Shown: positions 35,867 to 44,211, numbered from the stretch's first letter. The stretch: DNA of 64,000 nucleotides from Aquisphaera giovannonii (GCF_008087625.1 NZ_CP042997.1:1674001-1738000), one strand, 5' to 3'. The notes: generated by a model not told the origin, from the sequence alone. Program-made: numbers and translations.

Positions 35867-36403
35867 ATGGCGGCCTACTCGCAGGCTGCCATCCAGGGCT
35901 TCCTCAAGGCAGCCGATCAGGCGACGACGCGCGCGGCGAAGGGGAAGGCGTTTGAGGACCTGATCTGCTACCTGTTCGAGAAGGTGGCGGGTATCGCCAT
36001 CACGCAGCGAAACGTCCTCAACCGGATGGAGTCGGAAGAGATCGACGTGGCGCTTTGGAACGACGGGCACCCGCGCGGCCTGAAGTCGCTGACCAACATG
36101 CTGCTGGTGGAGTGCAAGAACTGGTCGGCAACCGTCGGAAGCGCCGAGGTCATCACGTTCATCAGCAAGCTCGAACGCCGAGGCGTGGAGTACGGCTTCC
36201 TGTTCGCGGCCAACGGGATCACCGGCAACGCCCAGGACGGCAAGGCCGCCCATTACTCGGTGTCGAACGCGCTTGCGAAGAAGATCCGCATCGTGGTGAT
36301 TACGCGGGCCGAGGTGGAGAAGCTGCAGTCGAGCGAGGACCTGGTGCTGCTCATCAAGCAGAAGCTCTGCCACCTGGTCGCCAGCGAAACGGCATGGCCA
36401 TAA
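35867..36403 (+). CDS. Mrr-like restriction endonuclease
   Basis: 178 residues with a complete PD-(D/E)XK core: Glu30 in KGKAFEDLICYLF, Asp60 in EEIDVALW, and the E-C-K motif at 82-84 in LLVECKNW. A C-terminal helix-rich part follows. Mrr-like nucleases cut DNA, often modified DNA, or serve as effectors in defence systems. The ribosome site GGAGGGG lies in the end of the preceding gene, so translation is coupled. It is the last gene of the islet operon. Confidence 0.88.
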   Translation: MAAYSQAAIQGFLKAADQATTRAAKGKAFEDLICYLFEKVAGIAITQRNVLNRMESEEIDVALWNDGHPRGLKSLTNMLLVECKNWSATVGSAEVITFISKLERRGVEYGFLFAANGITGNAQDGKAAHYSVSNALAKKIRIVVITRAEVEKLQSSEDLVLLIKQKLCHLVASETAWP

Positions 36404-36704
36404 GGCGAGTCACTTCGCCGTCGGCTTGCGGCCCGGCTTCGCGTCCTTGATCGCCTGCTCGGCGTCCTTGTAGCCGGCAATCCAGTTGGCGGGATCTTCC
36501 GACCAGTGGCGGTCGGTTTCGGGGGGGCTAAAAGGAAAGGGAGCGAAAAAGGGGACATTCCGTAAGCGAAAAATGGGACATTCCGAATAATAAGCGAAAA
36601 AGGGGACATTCCGAATAATGTCATTTGTCCCAGCGAGAGAGAGGCTCACGCGTGACGGGCCATCGGCGGAAGCTGACGGCAAGAACGTTATTGAACGGAT
36701 TGCT
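36404..36704. other. Right non-coding part of the islet with a gene scrap
   Basis: About 300 bases. On the minus strand 36525-36410 encodes about 35 codons ending in a stop (WSEDPANWIAGYKDAEQAIK and a Lys-rich end). This looks like the genuine C-terminus of a protein whose upstream part is gone; I do not recognise it. Next to it stand three 21-base repeats. Confidence 0.45.
36542..36613 (+). repeat. Three copies of a 21-base motif AGCGAAAAAGGGGACATTCCG
   Basis: Copies at 36542-36562, 36565-36585 (one change) and 36593-36613, with short AATAA spacers. Similar AAAAAGGGGACATTC motifs flank REP-associated tyrosine transposase genes in other bacteria, from memory. Here no transposase remains. Confidence 0.85.
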
Positions 36705-36740
36705 AACGAAAAAAGCCCCCGCCATTCAGGCGGGGGCTTT
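36705..36740 (-). terminator. Islet-borne terminator of tRNA-Pro
   Basis: AAAGCCCCCGCC and GGCGGGGGCTTT form a perfect 12-bp stem with a 5-base loop. On the minus strand it ends in TTTTTT. It stands 18 bases beyond the tRNA 3' end and lies inside the islet, so it came with the insertion. Confidence 0.93.
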
Positions 36741-36755
36741 GGGATACATCAGAAT

Positions 36756-36832
<77 letters not shown>

Positions 36833-36918
36833 TCGTTGCGTAGGATGAATCTTAGCGATTGGCGGTGGCGTGTCAACCGCAGCCGGGCGGGATGCGGCCG
36901 GAATGACGGGATGCCCGG

Positions 36919-38439
36919 TCAGCGGGCCCGGGGCGGGGGACTCGCCGGGGCGGGATCGGTCGGGGGGGCGTGGTGCTCCAGGGGGGTCTGGGCGGTGGCG
37001 AGGAAGGCGTGCCAGTCGCGCTCCACCGAGGCCAGGTCGTCGCCGAGCACCCGGCGGAAGGCGGCGACGGTGCGGTCGCCGGGCGGGAGGTCCGCGAGGG
37101 AGGCGTCGGGGCTCCGCAGGAGATCCAGGAAGCGGAGGTAGGCGTCGGAACGCTCCAGCCGCAAGAAGTAGACGAGGGCCCAGGCCTCGGCGTACGGGTC
37201 GCGCTGGTAGCCCCGGCCGAAGCCGCGGCCCCGGAGGAGCGGCTCCAGGGCCGGCGTCGGCTGGATCTTCCGCCAGTCGGGGAGGCGAAGGTCGTGGGCC
37301 CGCGAGATCCCCGCCCATCGGCCGCCGCGGACGACCTCGTACTGGGCGGCGAGGCCCTCCTGGAACCAGATCGGGAAGTCGTCGTGGCGCGACTGGAGCC
37401 CGCTGTTCGCGGCCAGGAGGTGGACCATCTCGTGGGCCGCGGTCCCCTCGTCCATCGCCAGGCGGTCGAGGTCCAGCAGCGTCTCGCCCCGGAGGGTCTC
37501 CCGCTCCAGCCGGCCCAGGAGGGACCGGGCTTCGTCGCGGCCGAGAGTCCGCGGCGCCTCGCCGCCGACCGCCACGCGCAGCCTGCCCCGCGCGGGCATC
37601 CGCTCGACGGCCGCCCGCAGCCGATCGAGCTCCCCCCGGCGGGTCTCGGACGCCTGCTTGCCGCGCTCGTGCCGCTCCAGGCAGCGGGAGTCGTAGGCGA
37701 CGACGGCGTTCCAGGTGGGATGGAAGTAGCCCTTCGTGGTCGCGAAGGCGCCGGCGTTCTGCGAGCGGAGGAACGCCAGGTAGTCGGACTGCTCGGAGAA
37801 CCAGGCGAAGATCAGCTTCCGATCGGGGACCTTCAGCTCGATCCCCCGGCCGGCGAAATCCAGATAGAAGCTGGTGATCACCCGTTCGAGCAACGCCAGG
37901 CGGCGAGCGGCCTCGGCGTCGGCCTGCCGGTGCAGGAGGAGGACGTGGGGGCCCTCCGAGGCCTCCATCGACACGCCCAGCGCCTTCCGGAACGCCGAGG
38001 CGTCCGGGGCCCGGCGCGGCTCGTCCAGGCGGTCGAGGGCGGCCGCCATCCGGGCCGTCGGCGCATGCCCCGGGTCGGCCTCGCGGAGGGAACGGATCTC
38101 GGGGGCCGCCTCGATCGCCAGGCCGTTCTCGATGGCCCACCAGATGGCCGCATAGCGGTCCTGCGTCCCTCCCGGCCGGGCCAGGTCCCTGCGCCGGGGC
38201 CATTCGTCCTCGGGCGAGTAGCCGGGCACGATCTTCTTGAAGTCGGCCCGCGCGAACTCGCGGATGCCGTCCGGGAGCGTGATCTCCACGCGATCGCCCT
38301 CGACCTTCGCCGACGCCTGGATCTCCCCCCCCTTCTCGAAGTAGAGGAGGTCCGCTCGCGCCCCGGCCGAGCCCAGGATGGCCGCCGTCGCCATCAGCCG
38401 GCGGAGGACTCGCCCCCTCAACGCTGCCATCCGGACCAT
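36919..38439 (-). CDS. DUF1570-type secreted protein with gluzincin (HExxH) motif
   Basis: 506 residues with a basic signal peptide (to GARADLL). HEMVH is at 336-340, followed by a W-F-Q-E-G-L about 24 residues later whose Glu could be the third zinc ligand. This matches the DUF1570/peptidase MA-like families abundant in planctomycetes. The middle region (SFYLDFAGRGIELKVPDRK) is the usual lead domain. Peptidase activity is inferred from the motif only. ATG at 38439 has GAAGGAG eight bases upstream; the GTG three codons earlier overlaps that site. It ends 86 bases upstream of the tRNA on the same strand. Confidence 0.83.
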   Translation of the reverse strand: MVRMAALRGRVLRRLMATAAILGSAGARADLLYFEKGGEIQASAKVEGDRVEITLPDGIREFARADFKKIVPGYSPEDEWPRRRDLARPGGTQDRYAAIWWAIENGLAIEAAPEIRSLREADPGHAPTARMAAALDRLDEPRRAPDASAFRKALGVSMEASEGPHVLLLHRQADAEAARRLALLERVITSFYLDFAGRGIELKVPDRKLIFAWFSEQSDYLAFLRSQNAGAFATTKGYFHPTWNAVVAYDSRCLERHERGKQASETRRGELDRLRAAVERMPARGRLRVAVGGEAPRTLGRDEARSLLGRLERETLRGETLLDLDRLAMDEGTAAHEMVHLLAANSGLQSRHDDFPIWFQEGLAAQYEVVRGGRWAGISRAHDLRLPDWRKIQPTPALEPLLRGRGFGRGYQRDPYAEAWALVYFLRLERSDAYLRFLDLLRSPDASLADLPPGDRTVAAFRRVLGDDLASVERDWHAFLATAQTPLEHHAPPTDPAPASPPPRAR

Positions 38440-38685
38440 GCGCGTCACTCCTTCGACAGGTCGAACCCCCGCGGAGAGTATCGGAGGGCGGGCGCCGGAA
38501 GTCGAACGGAAGGGGCGAAAAAATGGCGGCCGGGGTACGGGAAATGCTCAAGAAACGGGATCAATTCGACGACGCGGGCGCACGGTCGTGTCGCCGGACC
38601 GCGTTGGAATCCGACAGGAAGTTTATGCAGGACCGAGTTGTCAATCGGTGATCCGCAACGATACCGGGATGTCAGGGAGGTCAGG

Positions 38686-38910
38686 ATGCTCGTTCTCAGC
38701 CGGAAGCCCTTGCAGACGATCATGATCGGTAACGACATCAAGATCACGATCGTGAAGGTCGAGCGGAACCAGGTGCGGATCGGGATCGAGGCCCCGCGGA
38801 ATGTCTCGATCCTCCGCAGCGAGCTGGCCGAGGATGCCACGCAGGCCCTCCACCGGCTCGGCCTCGAGGTCGGCTCGCACGAGGACGTCGAGGTCGAAGT
38901 CCTGGCCTGA
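38686..38910 (+). CDS. csrA: Carbon storage regulator CsrA/RsmA
   Basis: 74 residues with the full CsrA pattern: MLVLSRKPLQTIMIGNDIKI, VRIGIEAPRNVSILRSEL. The conserved Leu4 and the Arg of the A-P-R loop that grip GGA in RNA are present. It represses translation by covering ribosome sites. GGGAGG stands 7 bases upstream of the start. The 246-base gap before it holds no gene; its promoter is not obvious. Confidence 0.96.
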   Translation: MLVLSRKPLQTIMIGNDIKITIVKVERNQVRIGIEAPRNVSILRSELAEDATQALHRLGLEVGSHEDVEVEVLA

Positions 38911-38960
38911 GGCCCCCCGGACAACGGCCCGCGGCGCGACCGGCGGGCCGTCGGGGGCTC
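38911..38960. terminator. GC-rich two-way terminator between csrA and a lipoprotein gene
   Basis: Nested arms GGCCCCC...GGGGGC and CGGCCCGC...GCGGGCCG form a long stem starting one base after the csrA stop. There is no U-run, so strength is uncertain. Confidence 0.55.
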
Positions 38961-38988
38961 ACGGCCCCCCGATGGCCGCACGGGCGGA

Positions 38989-39720
38989 TCAGAAGGCGAC
39001 GGGCGCGGCCCCTTCCTCGGACGATTCCCCGCCCTCCTCCTCGGTCTCGCCGCCGGCGAAGAGCCGCTTCGCCTTGTCGCCCACCGCGAAGGATTCCAGG
39101 CAGAGGACGATCCTGGGCTTGATCGTCGGGCCGTCGGCCTTCAGGTATTCGAAGATCAAGGCCACCTCATAGGGACTGGTCTTGCCGTCGCCGTAGAAGT
39201 TGACCTGGATCTCCTTGCCGTTGCCGGGGTCCAGCGTCGCGGTCCGGAAGACATTGCCCTTCCGCGAGTCCTCCTTGAGCTTGGTGGCCTCGACGTCGGC
39301 CCCGTAGGCGGCCTTCACGAGCTCCAGGACCTCCGCCCTGAAGTCCCCGCGAGGCGCCGATTCGGGCGGGGGCGCGGCCCCCTTCTTGGCCGGGGCCTTG
39401 GGCTGCTTGACGCGGCCGAGGATGTGGAGGCTCTGCTTCTCGGCCTCGATGAAGCTGGATTCCACGTCGAACCGGCCCGGCTCGACGACCGTCATCTGGA
39501 AGGCCTGCGTCGGCCCCGTCATGTCCTTGGGCGGGCGGACGTAGATGTGCAGCTCCTGGAGCTTCCCCTTCGTCGGCGCGGCGATCAGGTTGCTGTCGAG
39601 CTGCTTCTGGTACTTCATCTCCTGGATCGTCAGATCGAGCCGGCGCTCGTAGTTCTGCGTGCCGCAGCCGACCGCCACGACCAGCCCCGTCCCAAGCAAG
39701 ACCGCGACCGACCGCCTCAT
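38989..39720 (-). CDS. Unknown lipoprotein
   Basis: 243 residues. The N-terminus is a lipoprotein signal with lipobox VAVGC (Cys19). A helical stretch and two mixed alpha/beta regions follow, separated by a Pro/Ala/Lys linker at about 105-125, with an acidic Glu/Gly tail. It appears to be an envelope-anchored protein; no enzyme motif is seen. AGGAGAG precedes the ATG. It is convergent with csrA and divergent from the P-II gene. Confidence 0.75.
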   Translation of the reverse strand: MRRSVAVLLGTGLVVAVGCGTQNYERRLDLTIQEMKYQKQLDSNLIAAPTKGKLQELHIYVRPPKDMTGPTQAFQMTVVEPGRFDVESSFIEAEKQSLHILGRVKQPKAPAKKGAAPPPESAPRGDFRAEVLELVKAAYGADVEATKLKEDSRKGNVFRTATLDPGNGKEIQVNFYGDGKTSPYEVALIFEYLKADGPTIKPRIVLCLESFAVGDKAKRLFAGGETEEEGGESSEEGAAPVAF

Positions 39721-39894
39721 GTCTCTCTCCTTGTCCGCGGGAACAGGCCCGCCCCGAGGATCGTCGCCGCGGCCCGATCGCCGGGCGCCGACCCGCTTCG
39801 CCCTTCCCGATCTCGCCCGGGACCTGGTAGGTTCCTGATTCTATTCTCCCGCCGCGCCTGAAACCAGTTGGGAGAGGATCGCGAGGGACGCGCC

Positions 39895-40278
39895 ATGGGC
39901 AAGGCGGAGCGCACGCATCGCGGGGAGCCGGACGGCCCCTCGCGTGACGAGGGATGCCGCCCCGGCGTCGTGAAGATCATCGCCATGGTGAAGCCCTTCC
40001 GCGCGCAGGAGGTCCTCTCGGCCCTCGGCTCGGTGGAAGTCGTCGCGGCGACCGTCCGGGAGGCCATGGGCTACGGCCGGCAGAAGAACCGCCTGAACCA
40101 GTACCTCGGGAGCGAGTACAACGCCTCGTTCCTCCCGAAGGTGGAGATCACCGTCTTCGTGGAGGAGGAGAACCTCGAGGACGCGATCCGGGCGATCGAG
40201 GGCCAGGCGAGGACCGGGAGGATCGGCGACGGCAAGATCCTCGTGCTGCGATGCCCATTCGGGGCGATCGGGTGGTGA
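39895..40278 (+). CDS. P-II-like signalling protein, C-terminally short
   Basis: 127 residues from ATG at 39895 (GAGGGA upstream). The P-II fold begins at VKIIAMVKPFRAQEVLSAL, near residue 26. The T-loop is GRQKNRLNQYLGSEYNASFLPKVEI, with Tyr at the position uridylylated in GlnB, and ARTGRIGDGKILVL binds ATP. The protein ends about 15 residues sooner than GlnB, and the 25-residue lead is not typical; a GTG at 39970 would remove it. No amtB or glnA is next to it. It should sense 2-oxoglutarate/ATP, but the partner is unknown. Confidence 0.82.
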   Translation: MGKAERTHRGEPDGPSRDEGCRPGVVKIIAMVKPFRAQEVLSALGSVEVVAATVREAMGYGRQKNRLNQYLGSEYNASFLPKVEITVFVEEENLEDAIRAIEGQARTGRIGDGKILVLRCPFGAIGW

Positions 40279-40312
40279 TCCGCCGCGGACGTCGGCGTCG
40301 CGGCGCGGACGC

Positions 40313-41059
40313 TCAATGGGGCGTGTCGATCCAGAAGACGCGACGGATCCGAGGGGCGTCGGCGCCCGGCCGCAGGTCCACGAGCTGCTGGCGGGGCGTG
40401 GTGTCCGGGTTCTCCGCCCGGAGCAGCCCGTATTGCCCGCAATCCTGGAACCAGCGGACGATGGGCTGCTCGTCGATCCAGGCGACCACGATCTTGCCGT
40501 CGAGGTGCGCAGCCGGCTCGGGCTGCCTGGAGTAGGCGATGGCCGCGCCGTCGGCGACGACCGGGGCCATGGCGTCGCCCTGGACCCGGATGCAGCGATT
40601 CTCCTGCTGCGCCTCGAGCAGCTCCTTGCGGGCCGGCGACGACTGGGGTAGCTCGAATTGCGTGGCCGGGACCTCGCCCGCCTTGGGCTGCCCGGGCTCG
40701 GCGACGTCCCCGTTCTCGAGGAGCTGGAGCGCCGTGCGCAGCAGGTCGCCGACCTTCACGACCGGGGACTTCTCGCTCACGTCGAAGTCGCGGAACGGCG
40801 ACTGCCGGAATTTCGGCCCCTTGCCGGTCAGCAGCCATTGGGGCTCGGCCGAGGTCAGGTCGATGATCCTGAGCACGACCTCGGCGGGGACGGTCACGCC
40901 CCCCTCGTAGTTATACCAGGTGCGCACCGGGATGCCGAGACGCCGAGCCATCTCGGGGCCGCCACGCTCCCCGAAGAGTTCCAGCCTCAGGCTTGCCAGT
41001 CGCTCGGCGAGGGCGTGCTTGGCACGGAGGGATTCCGGGAGGGTTTTGCGACGTGCCAT
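40313..41059 (-). CDS. XRE-type repressor with S24 (LexA-like) domain lacking the catalytic Ser
   Basis: 248 residues. A helix-turn-helix is at about 35-65 (GGPEMARRLGIPVRTWYNYE). The C-terminal S24 peptidase-like domain is at 140-245. Its nucleophile motif reads GDAMAPV, with Ala163 in place of the Ser of GDSM. The Lys189 region (DGKIVVAWID) is kept. Auto-cleavage after DNA damage is therefore unlikely; the domain may serve for dimerisation. A candidate operator lies just upstream. It is convergent with the P-II gene, 34 bases away. Confidence 0.85.
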   Translation of the reverse strand: MARRKTLPESLRAKHALAERLASLRLELFGERGGPEMARRLGIPVRTWYNYEGGVTVPAEVVLRIIDLTSAEPQWLLTGKGPKFRQSPFRDFDVSEKSPVVKVGDLLRTALQLLENGDVAEPGQPKAGEVPATQFELPQSSPARKELLEAQQENRCIRVQGDAMAPVVADGAAIAYSRQPEPAAHLDGKIVVAWIDEQPIVRWFQDCGQYGLLRAENPDTTPRQQLVDLRPGADAPRIRRVFWIDTPH

Positions 41060-41120
41060 TGGAAGTCCTCCGCGAGCCCGGAGGCCGGACAGAGAGGTCC
41101 ATGCCTGGCGTCACGTGGTC

Positions 41121-41152
41121 ATTGTATGAACGTTGCGGGAAGTTCCGCCAAA
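41121..41152 (-). promoter_or_regulatory. Candidate promoter and operator of the S24-type repressor gene
   Basis: On the minus strand TTGGCG and TACAAT form a -35/-10 pair with a 19-base spacer. An imperfect palindrome TTGGCGGAA-TTCCCGCAA overlaps the -35, fitting self-repression. The rest of 41060-41330 has no gene. Confidence 0.4.
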
Positions 41153-41330
41153 GCTATTTAAGGCCATGCAACGGAGAAATCAACCAGGAATTCGCCGGGA
41201 TTCAAAACTTCCTCCATCGAAGCAATCCTTGCAGGCTCAAGGTTGTCCTCCGGCGGCAACACGTGCGTCTCGGAAAGACGGGCGGCTGGCGTCTGCGGCG
41301 GGTCGCCCGCCGCCCGGGGGCGGGCCGGCG

Positions 41331-42020
41331 TCATTCCTCGTCGAGCTTGAGGTCCATGAGGAACTGGGCGACGGCGTCCTCCTCCTCCTTGGTCGGCTTG
41401 CCTCCCGGCTCGACGGCGGGCTCCTCGGCCTCCTTCTTCTCCGGGGCACGCGTCGCGGCCTCGTTCTTCGGAGGGGCTGCGGCCTCCTTCGGGGGGGCCG
41501 CGGCCGGCTTCTTCGGGGGAGGCGCCGGCTCGTCGTCGAGGGGGATGATGTCCATGTGCTCCGGGGCTTCCTCGACGTCCTCGATCGCGACGACGAAGTC
41601 CTCGTCGTCATCCAGGGCGAACTCGACGTCCTCGCCATCCGCGGCGGGGATGGCCTCGACCTCGGACGTATCGGAGGCCGCCCCCTCGCCCGCGACGGGG
41701 GAGGGCCGGCTCGGCGAAACGGCCGTCCCCAACTGGCCGACGCGCAACGTGACGCCGCCGATGGTCACCTCGTCGCCCGGCTTCAGGGCCTGCTGGCCGA
41801 GCACGCGCTTGCCGTTGACGTAGGTTCCGTTGGAGCTCCCCAGGTCGCGGACCACGAGCTTGTCGTCGGCGACGATCACCTCGCAGTGCTTGCGGCTCAC
41901 CTGCGCGGATCGGATGCGGATCAGGCATTCATCGTGGCGGCCGATGCTGTTCACCCCGGGGGCCAGCTTCAGGTTCGTCGTGTCGCTGCGGCCACGGACA
42001 ATCTGGAGAAGATAGTTCAT
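41331..42020 (-). CDS. FHA-domain protein
   Basis: 229 residues. The forkhead-associated domain fills residues 1-95 with SIGRHDECLIRI, VSRKHCEV and LGSSNGTYVNG, the phosphothreonine-binding set. The C-terminal 130 residues are acidic and then Pro/Ala/Lys-rich, likely disordered, ending in a helix. It should bind Thr-phosphorylated partners made by Ser/Thr kinases, which planctomycetes have in number. No such kinase lies beside it. Confidence 0.9.
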   Translation of the reverse strand: MNYLLQIVRGRSDTTNLKLAPGVNSIGRHDECLIRIRSAQVSRKHCEVIVADDKLVVRDLGSSNGTYVNGKRVLGQQALKPGDEVTIGGVTLRVGQLGTAVSPSRPSPVAGEGAASDTSEVEAIPAADGEDVEFALDDDEDFVVAIEDVEEAPEHMDIIPLDDEPAPPPKKPAAAPPKEAAAPPKNEAATRAPEKKEAEEPAVEPGGKPTKEEEDAVAQFLMDLKLDEE

Positions 42021-42178
42021 CTCTGGGCAACCCCGGCTGGGTGGTCGGCTGTAGGGACGCTGTTTGGTGGAGTGCGGGAGAATGCGTGAGAATGGCGAAC
42101 GTGTGCTGCAATTCCAGGCTACACCGTCATTCTCCGAGACGCAAACGGAAAGCCTTGCATGCGTTGCATGCCCGCCGC

Positions 42179-42212
42179 CCGGGGCGCCGGGGGGCCCCTC
42201 CCGGCGCCCCGG
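42179..42212. other. Perfect 13-bp GC hairpin
   Basis: CCGGGGCGCCGGG and CCCGGCGCCCCGG pair perfectly around an 8-base loop. It lies in the 346-base gap between the FHA gene start and tRNA-Gly. No U-run follows. It may insulate the two divergent transcripts. Confidence 0.6.
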
Positions 42213-42270
42213 GTGCGGCCCGGTCCGGGGCCGAGGCGGGATGCCGAGATCGGGTTTCGGTGGAAGTGTC

Positions 42271-42298
42271 TTGCAATCCCGGTGGCCGATCCTATACT
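42271..42298 (+). promoter_or_regulatory. Sigma-70-type promoter for tRNA-Gly
   Basis: TTGCAA (42271-42276) and TATACT (42293-42298) are separated by 16 bases. The tRNA starts about 60 bases after the expected start site. The same transcript may read into tig. Confidence 0.75.
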
Positions 42299-42366
42299 GA
42301 GAACGTCGTCGATGCGAGAGGCCATCCCGGGCACCAACCCGCGGGGAGGGGGTCGCATCGAGAATT

Positions 42367-42438
42367 GCGGGAGTAGCTCAGGGGTAGAGCACCACGTTGC
42401 CAACGTGGTTGTCGTGGGTTCAAATCCCATCTCCCGCT
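42367..42438 (+). tRNA. tRNA-Gly (anticodon GCC)
   Basis: 72 bases. The acceptor stem is GCGGGAG/CTCCCGC. The anticodon stem CCACG/CGTGG holds TTGCCAA, so the anticodon is GCC. The T arm has GGTTCAAATCC. CCA is not encoded. The trigger factor gene starts about 100 bases downstream. Confidence 0.95.
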
Positions 42439-42540
42439 CTGACGTATAGCCTCCTGGGTTGGCCGTTCTCGCTCGAGCACGCGGGTCGCGTGGTGGCGGA
42501 TCTAGCCGTCCCAGCCTGTCGTGAACCGAGGATGCGCGAG

Positions 42541-44031
42541 ATGAGCAGCGGCGAAGAGCACGAGACGTCCGTGTCGGTCACCGACCAGGCAGGCGATGAG
42601 CCGGCCGCTCAGGGGCAGGAAGAGAAGAGGAAGCTCGAGCTCGACGTCCACATCGAGGACGTCGGCCCCTGCAAGAAGCACCTCAAGGTCACCGTCCCCC
42701 GCTCCGAGATCGAGCACCAGTTCCAGGAGTCGCTCGGGACGTTCCAGAAGGATGCGCACGTGCCGGGCTTCCGCCCCGGCCACGCGCCCCGGCAGCTCGT
42801 CATCAAGCGCTTCAAGAAGGAAGTCTCCGGCCAGGTGAAGTCGTCGATCCTGATGGCGACCCTGGAGCAGATCGACCGGGACTACCAGCTCAACCCGATC
42901 ACCCAGCCCAAGCTGGACGTGGACGCGATCGAGCTGCCCGATGACGGGCCGATGTCCTTCGAGATGGAGGTCGAGGTCCGCCCCGACTTCCCGCTGCCGA
43001 ACTACAAGGACCTGAAGGTCAAGCGGCCGGTGAAGGCGATCAAGGACCAGGACGTCGAGTCGGCGCTGAGCCGCTTCCTGGAGCGTTACGCCCAGGTCGT
43101 CCCCAAGCTGGACGGCGCGGCCCAGATCGGCGACTACCTCACGGCCGACCTGAAGTTCCACAAGCCCGACGGGTCGCCGCTGAGCGAGGTGAAGGAGAGC
43201 CAGTTCCGGCTCCAGCCCGAGCTCCGCTTCCAGGATGGCCACATCCCGGGCATCGGCAAGGCGCTCGAGGGGGCGAAGCCGGGCGAGACGCGCGAGGTCC
43301 AGGCCCAGCTGGGCACCTCGGTGGCCGATCCGGAGCTCCGGGGCCAGTCCGTCAAGGTGGACGTCGTGGTCCACGACCTGAAGCAGCTCCGCCTGCCCGA
43401 GACGAACGCGACGTTCCTCGCCTCCATCGGCTTCGACAGCCTAGACGAGCTGCGTGAGGCGGTCCGGGCGTCGCTCGAGCGACGCTACGACTCGCAGCAG
43501 CGGCAGGCGGTGCGGACCCAGGTCATGGACGCCCTGATCGCGGCCACGCCGTTCGACCTCCCCTCCGACCTCGTCTCCCGGCAGGAGCGTTCCACGGCGG
43601 CCCGCCTGGTCTCCGAGCTCCGCCAGGGGGGCTTCTCCGACGCCGACATCCGGGCCCGCGAGGCCGAGATCCGCGCCAACGCCCACGAGACGACGCTGCG
43701 ATCGCTCAAGGAGTTCTTCATCCTGGCGAAGATCGCGGAGGCCGAGTCCATCCAGGTGGAGGACGAGGACGTCGAGATGGAGATCGAGGCCCTCGCGGCG
43801 CGGACCGACGAGAGCCCCCGCCGGGTCCGGGCCCGGCTCGAGAAGGACGGCCTCGGCGACTCGCTGGCCACCCAGATCCTCGAGCGCAAGGCCCTCGACC
43901 ACATCCTCCGGTCCGTGGAGATCACGGACGAGGCCGTCGACGCGCCGGAGACGGACGTCGAGACCCTGGACCAGACCGCGACCCCGGCCGCCGAGGGAGG
44001 CGAGCCCGCGGAGCAACCGGCCGGGCAGTGA
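42541..44031 (+). CDS. tig: Trigger factor, ribosome-associated chaperone and prolyl isomerase
   Basis: 496 residues. The ribosome-binding domain has the signature GFRPGHAP (compare GFRxGxxP). The PPIase (FKBP-like) domain at about 175-265 and the long helical C-terminal arms follow. A 30-residue acidic lead and a 40-residue acidic tail are extra to the E. coli protein. It catches nascent chains at the ribosome exit. ATG at 42541 is chosen; ATG at 42532 leaves no room for a ribosome site. It is followed by two clpP genes, the usual order. Confidence 0.95.
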   Translation: MSSGEEHETSVSVTDQAGDEPAAQGQEEKRKLELDVHIEDVGPCKKHLKVTVPRSEIEHQFQESLGTFQKDAHVPGFRPGHAPRQLVIKRFKKEVSGQVKSSILMATLEQIDRDYQLNPITQPKLDVDAIELPDDGPMSFEMEVEVRPDFPLPNYKDLKVKRPVKAIKDQDVESALSRFLERYAQVVPKLDGAAQIGDYLTADLKFHKPDGSPLSEVKESQFRLQPELRFQDGHIPGIGKALEGAKPGETREVQAQLGTSVADPELRGQSVKVDVVVHDLKQLRLPETNATFLASIGFDSLDELREAVRASLERRYDSQQRQAVRTQVMDALIAATPFDLPSDLVSRQERSTAARLVSELRQGGFSDADIRAREAEIRANAHETTLRSLKEFFILAKIAEAESIQVEDEDVEMEIEALAARTDESPRRVRARLEKDGLGDSLATQILERKALDHILRSVEITDEAVDAPETDVETLDQTATPAAEGGEPAEQPAGQ

Positions 44032-44059
44032 CGCCCGTCGAGCCCTCGCGAGGGGCCGG

Positions 44060-44091
44060 CCGGGCGGCACGACGCGTCGCCCGGTCCCTTG
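44060..44091 (+). terminator. Possible terminator after tig
   Basis: CCGGGCG and CGCCCGG pair around an 11-base loop, followed by TCCCTTGTC. The U-rich part is short, so read-through into clpP is likely. Confidence 0.45.
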
Positions 44092-44211
44092 TCGAGCCGC
44101 ACCCGCACTCCTATCGTTAAACGGATTGTCATGCGCCCCCGCCCCTGATCCCGGCCCCCTCCGCTTGAACGAGCCGCGGGCGGTCGGGGTGGTGATCCAC
44201 AGGACCGTTCC

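Noticed and set aside
36542-36613. CRISPR array
   Set aside because: Three short repeats with 2-7 base spacers do not fit a CRISPR, and no cas gene is in the window.
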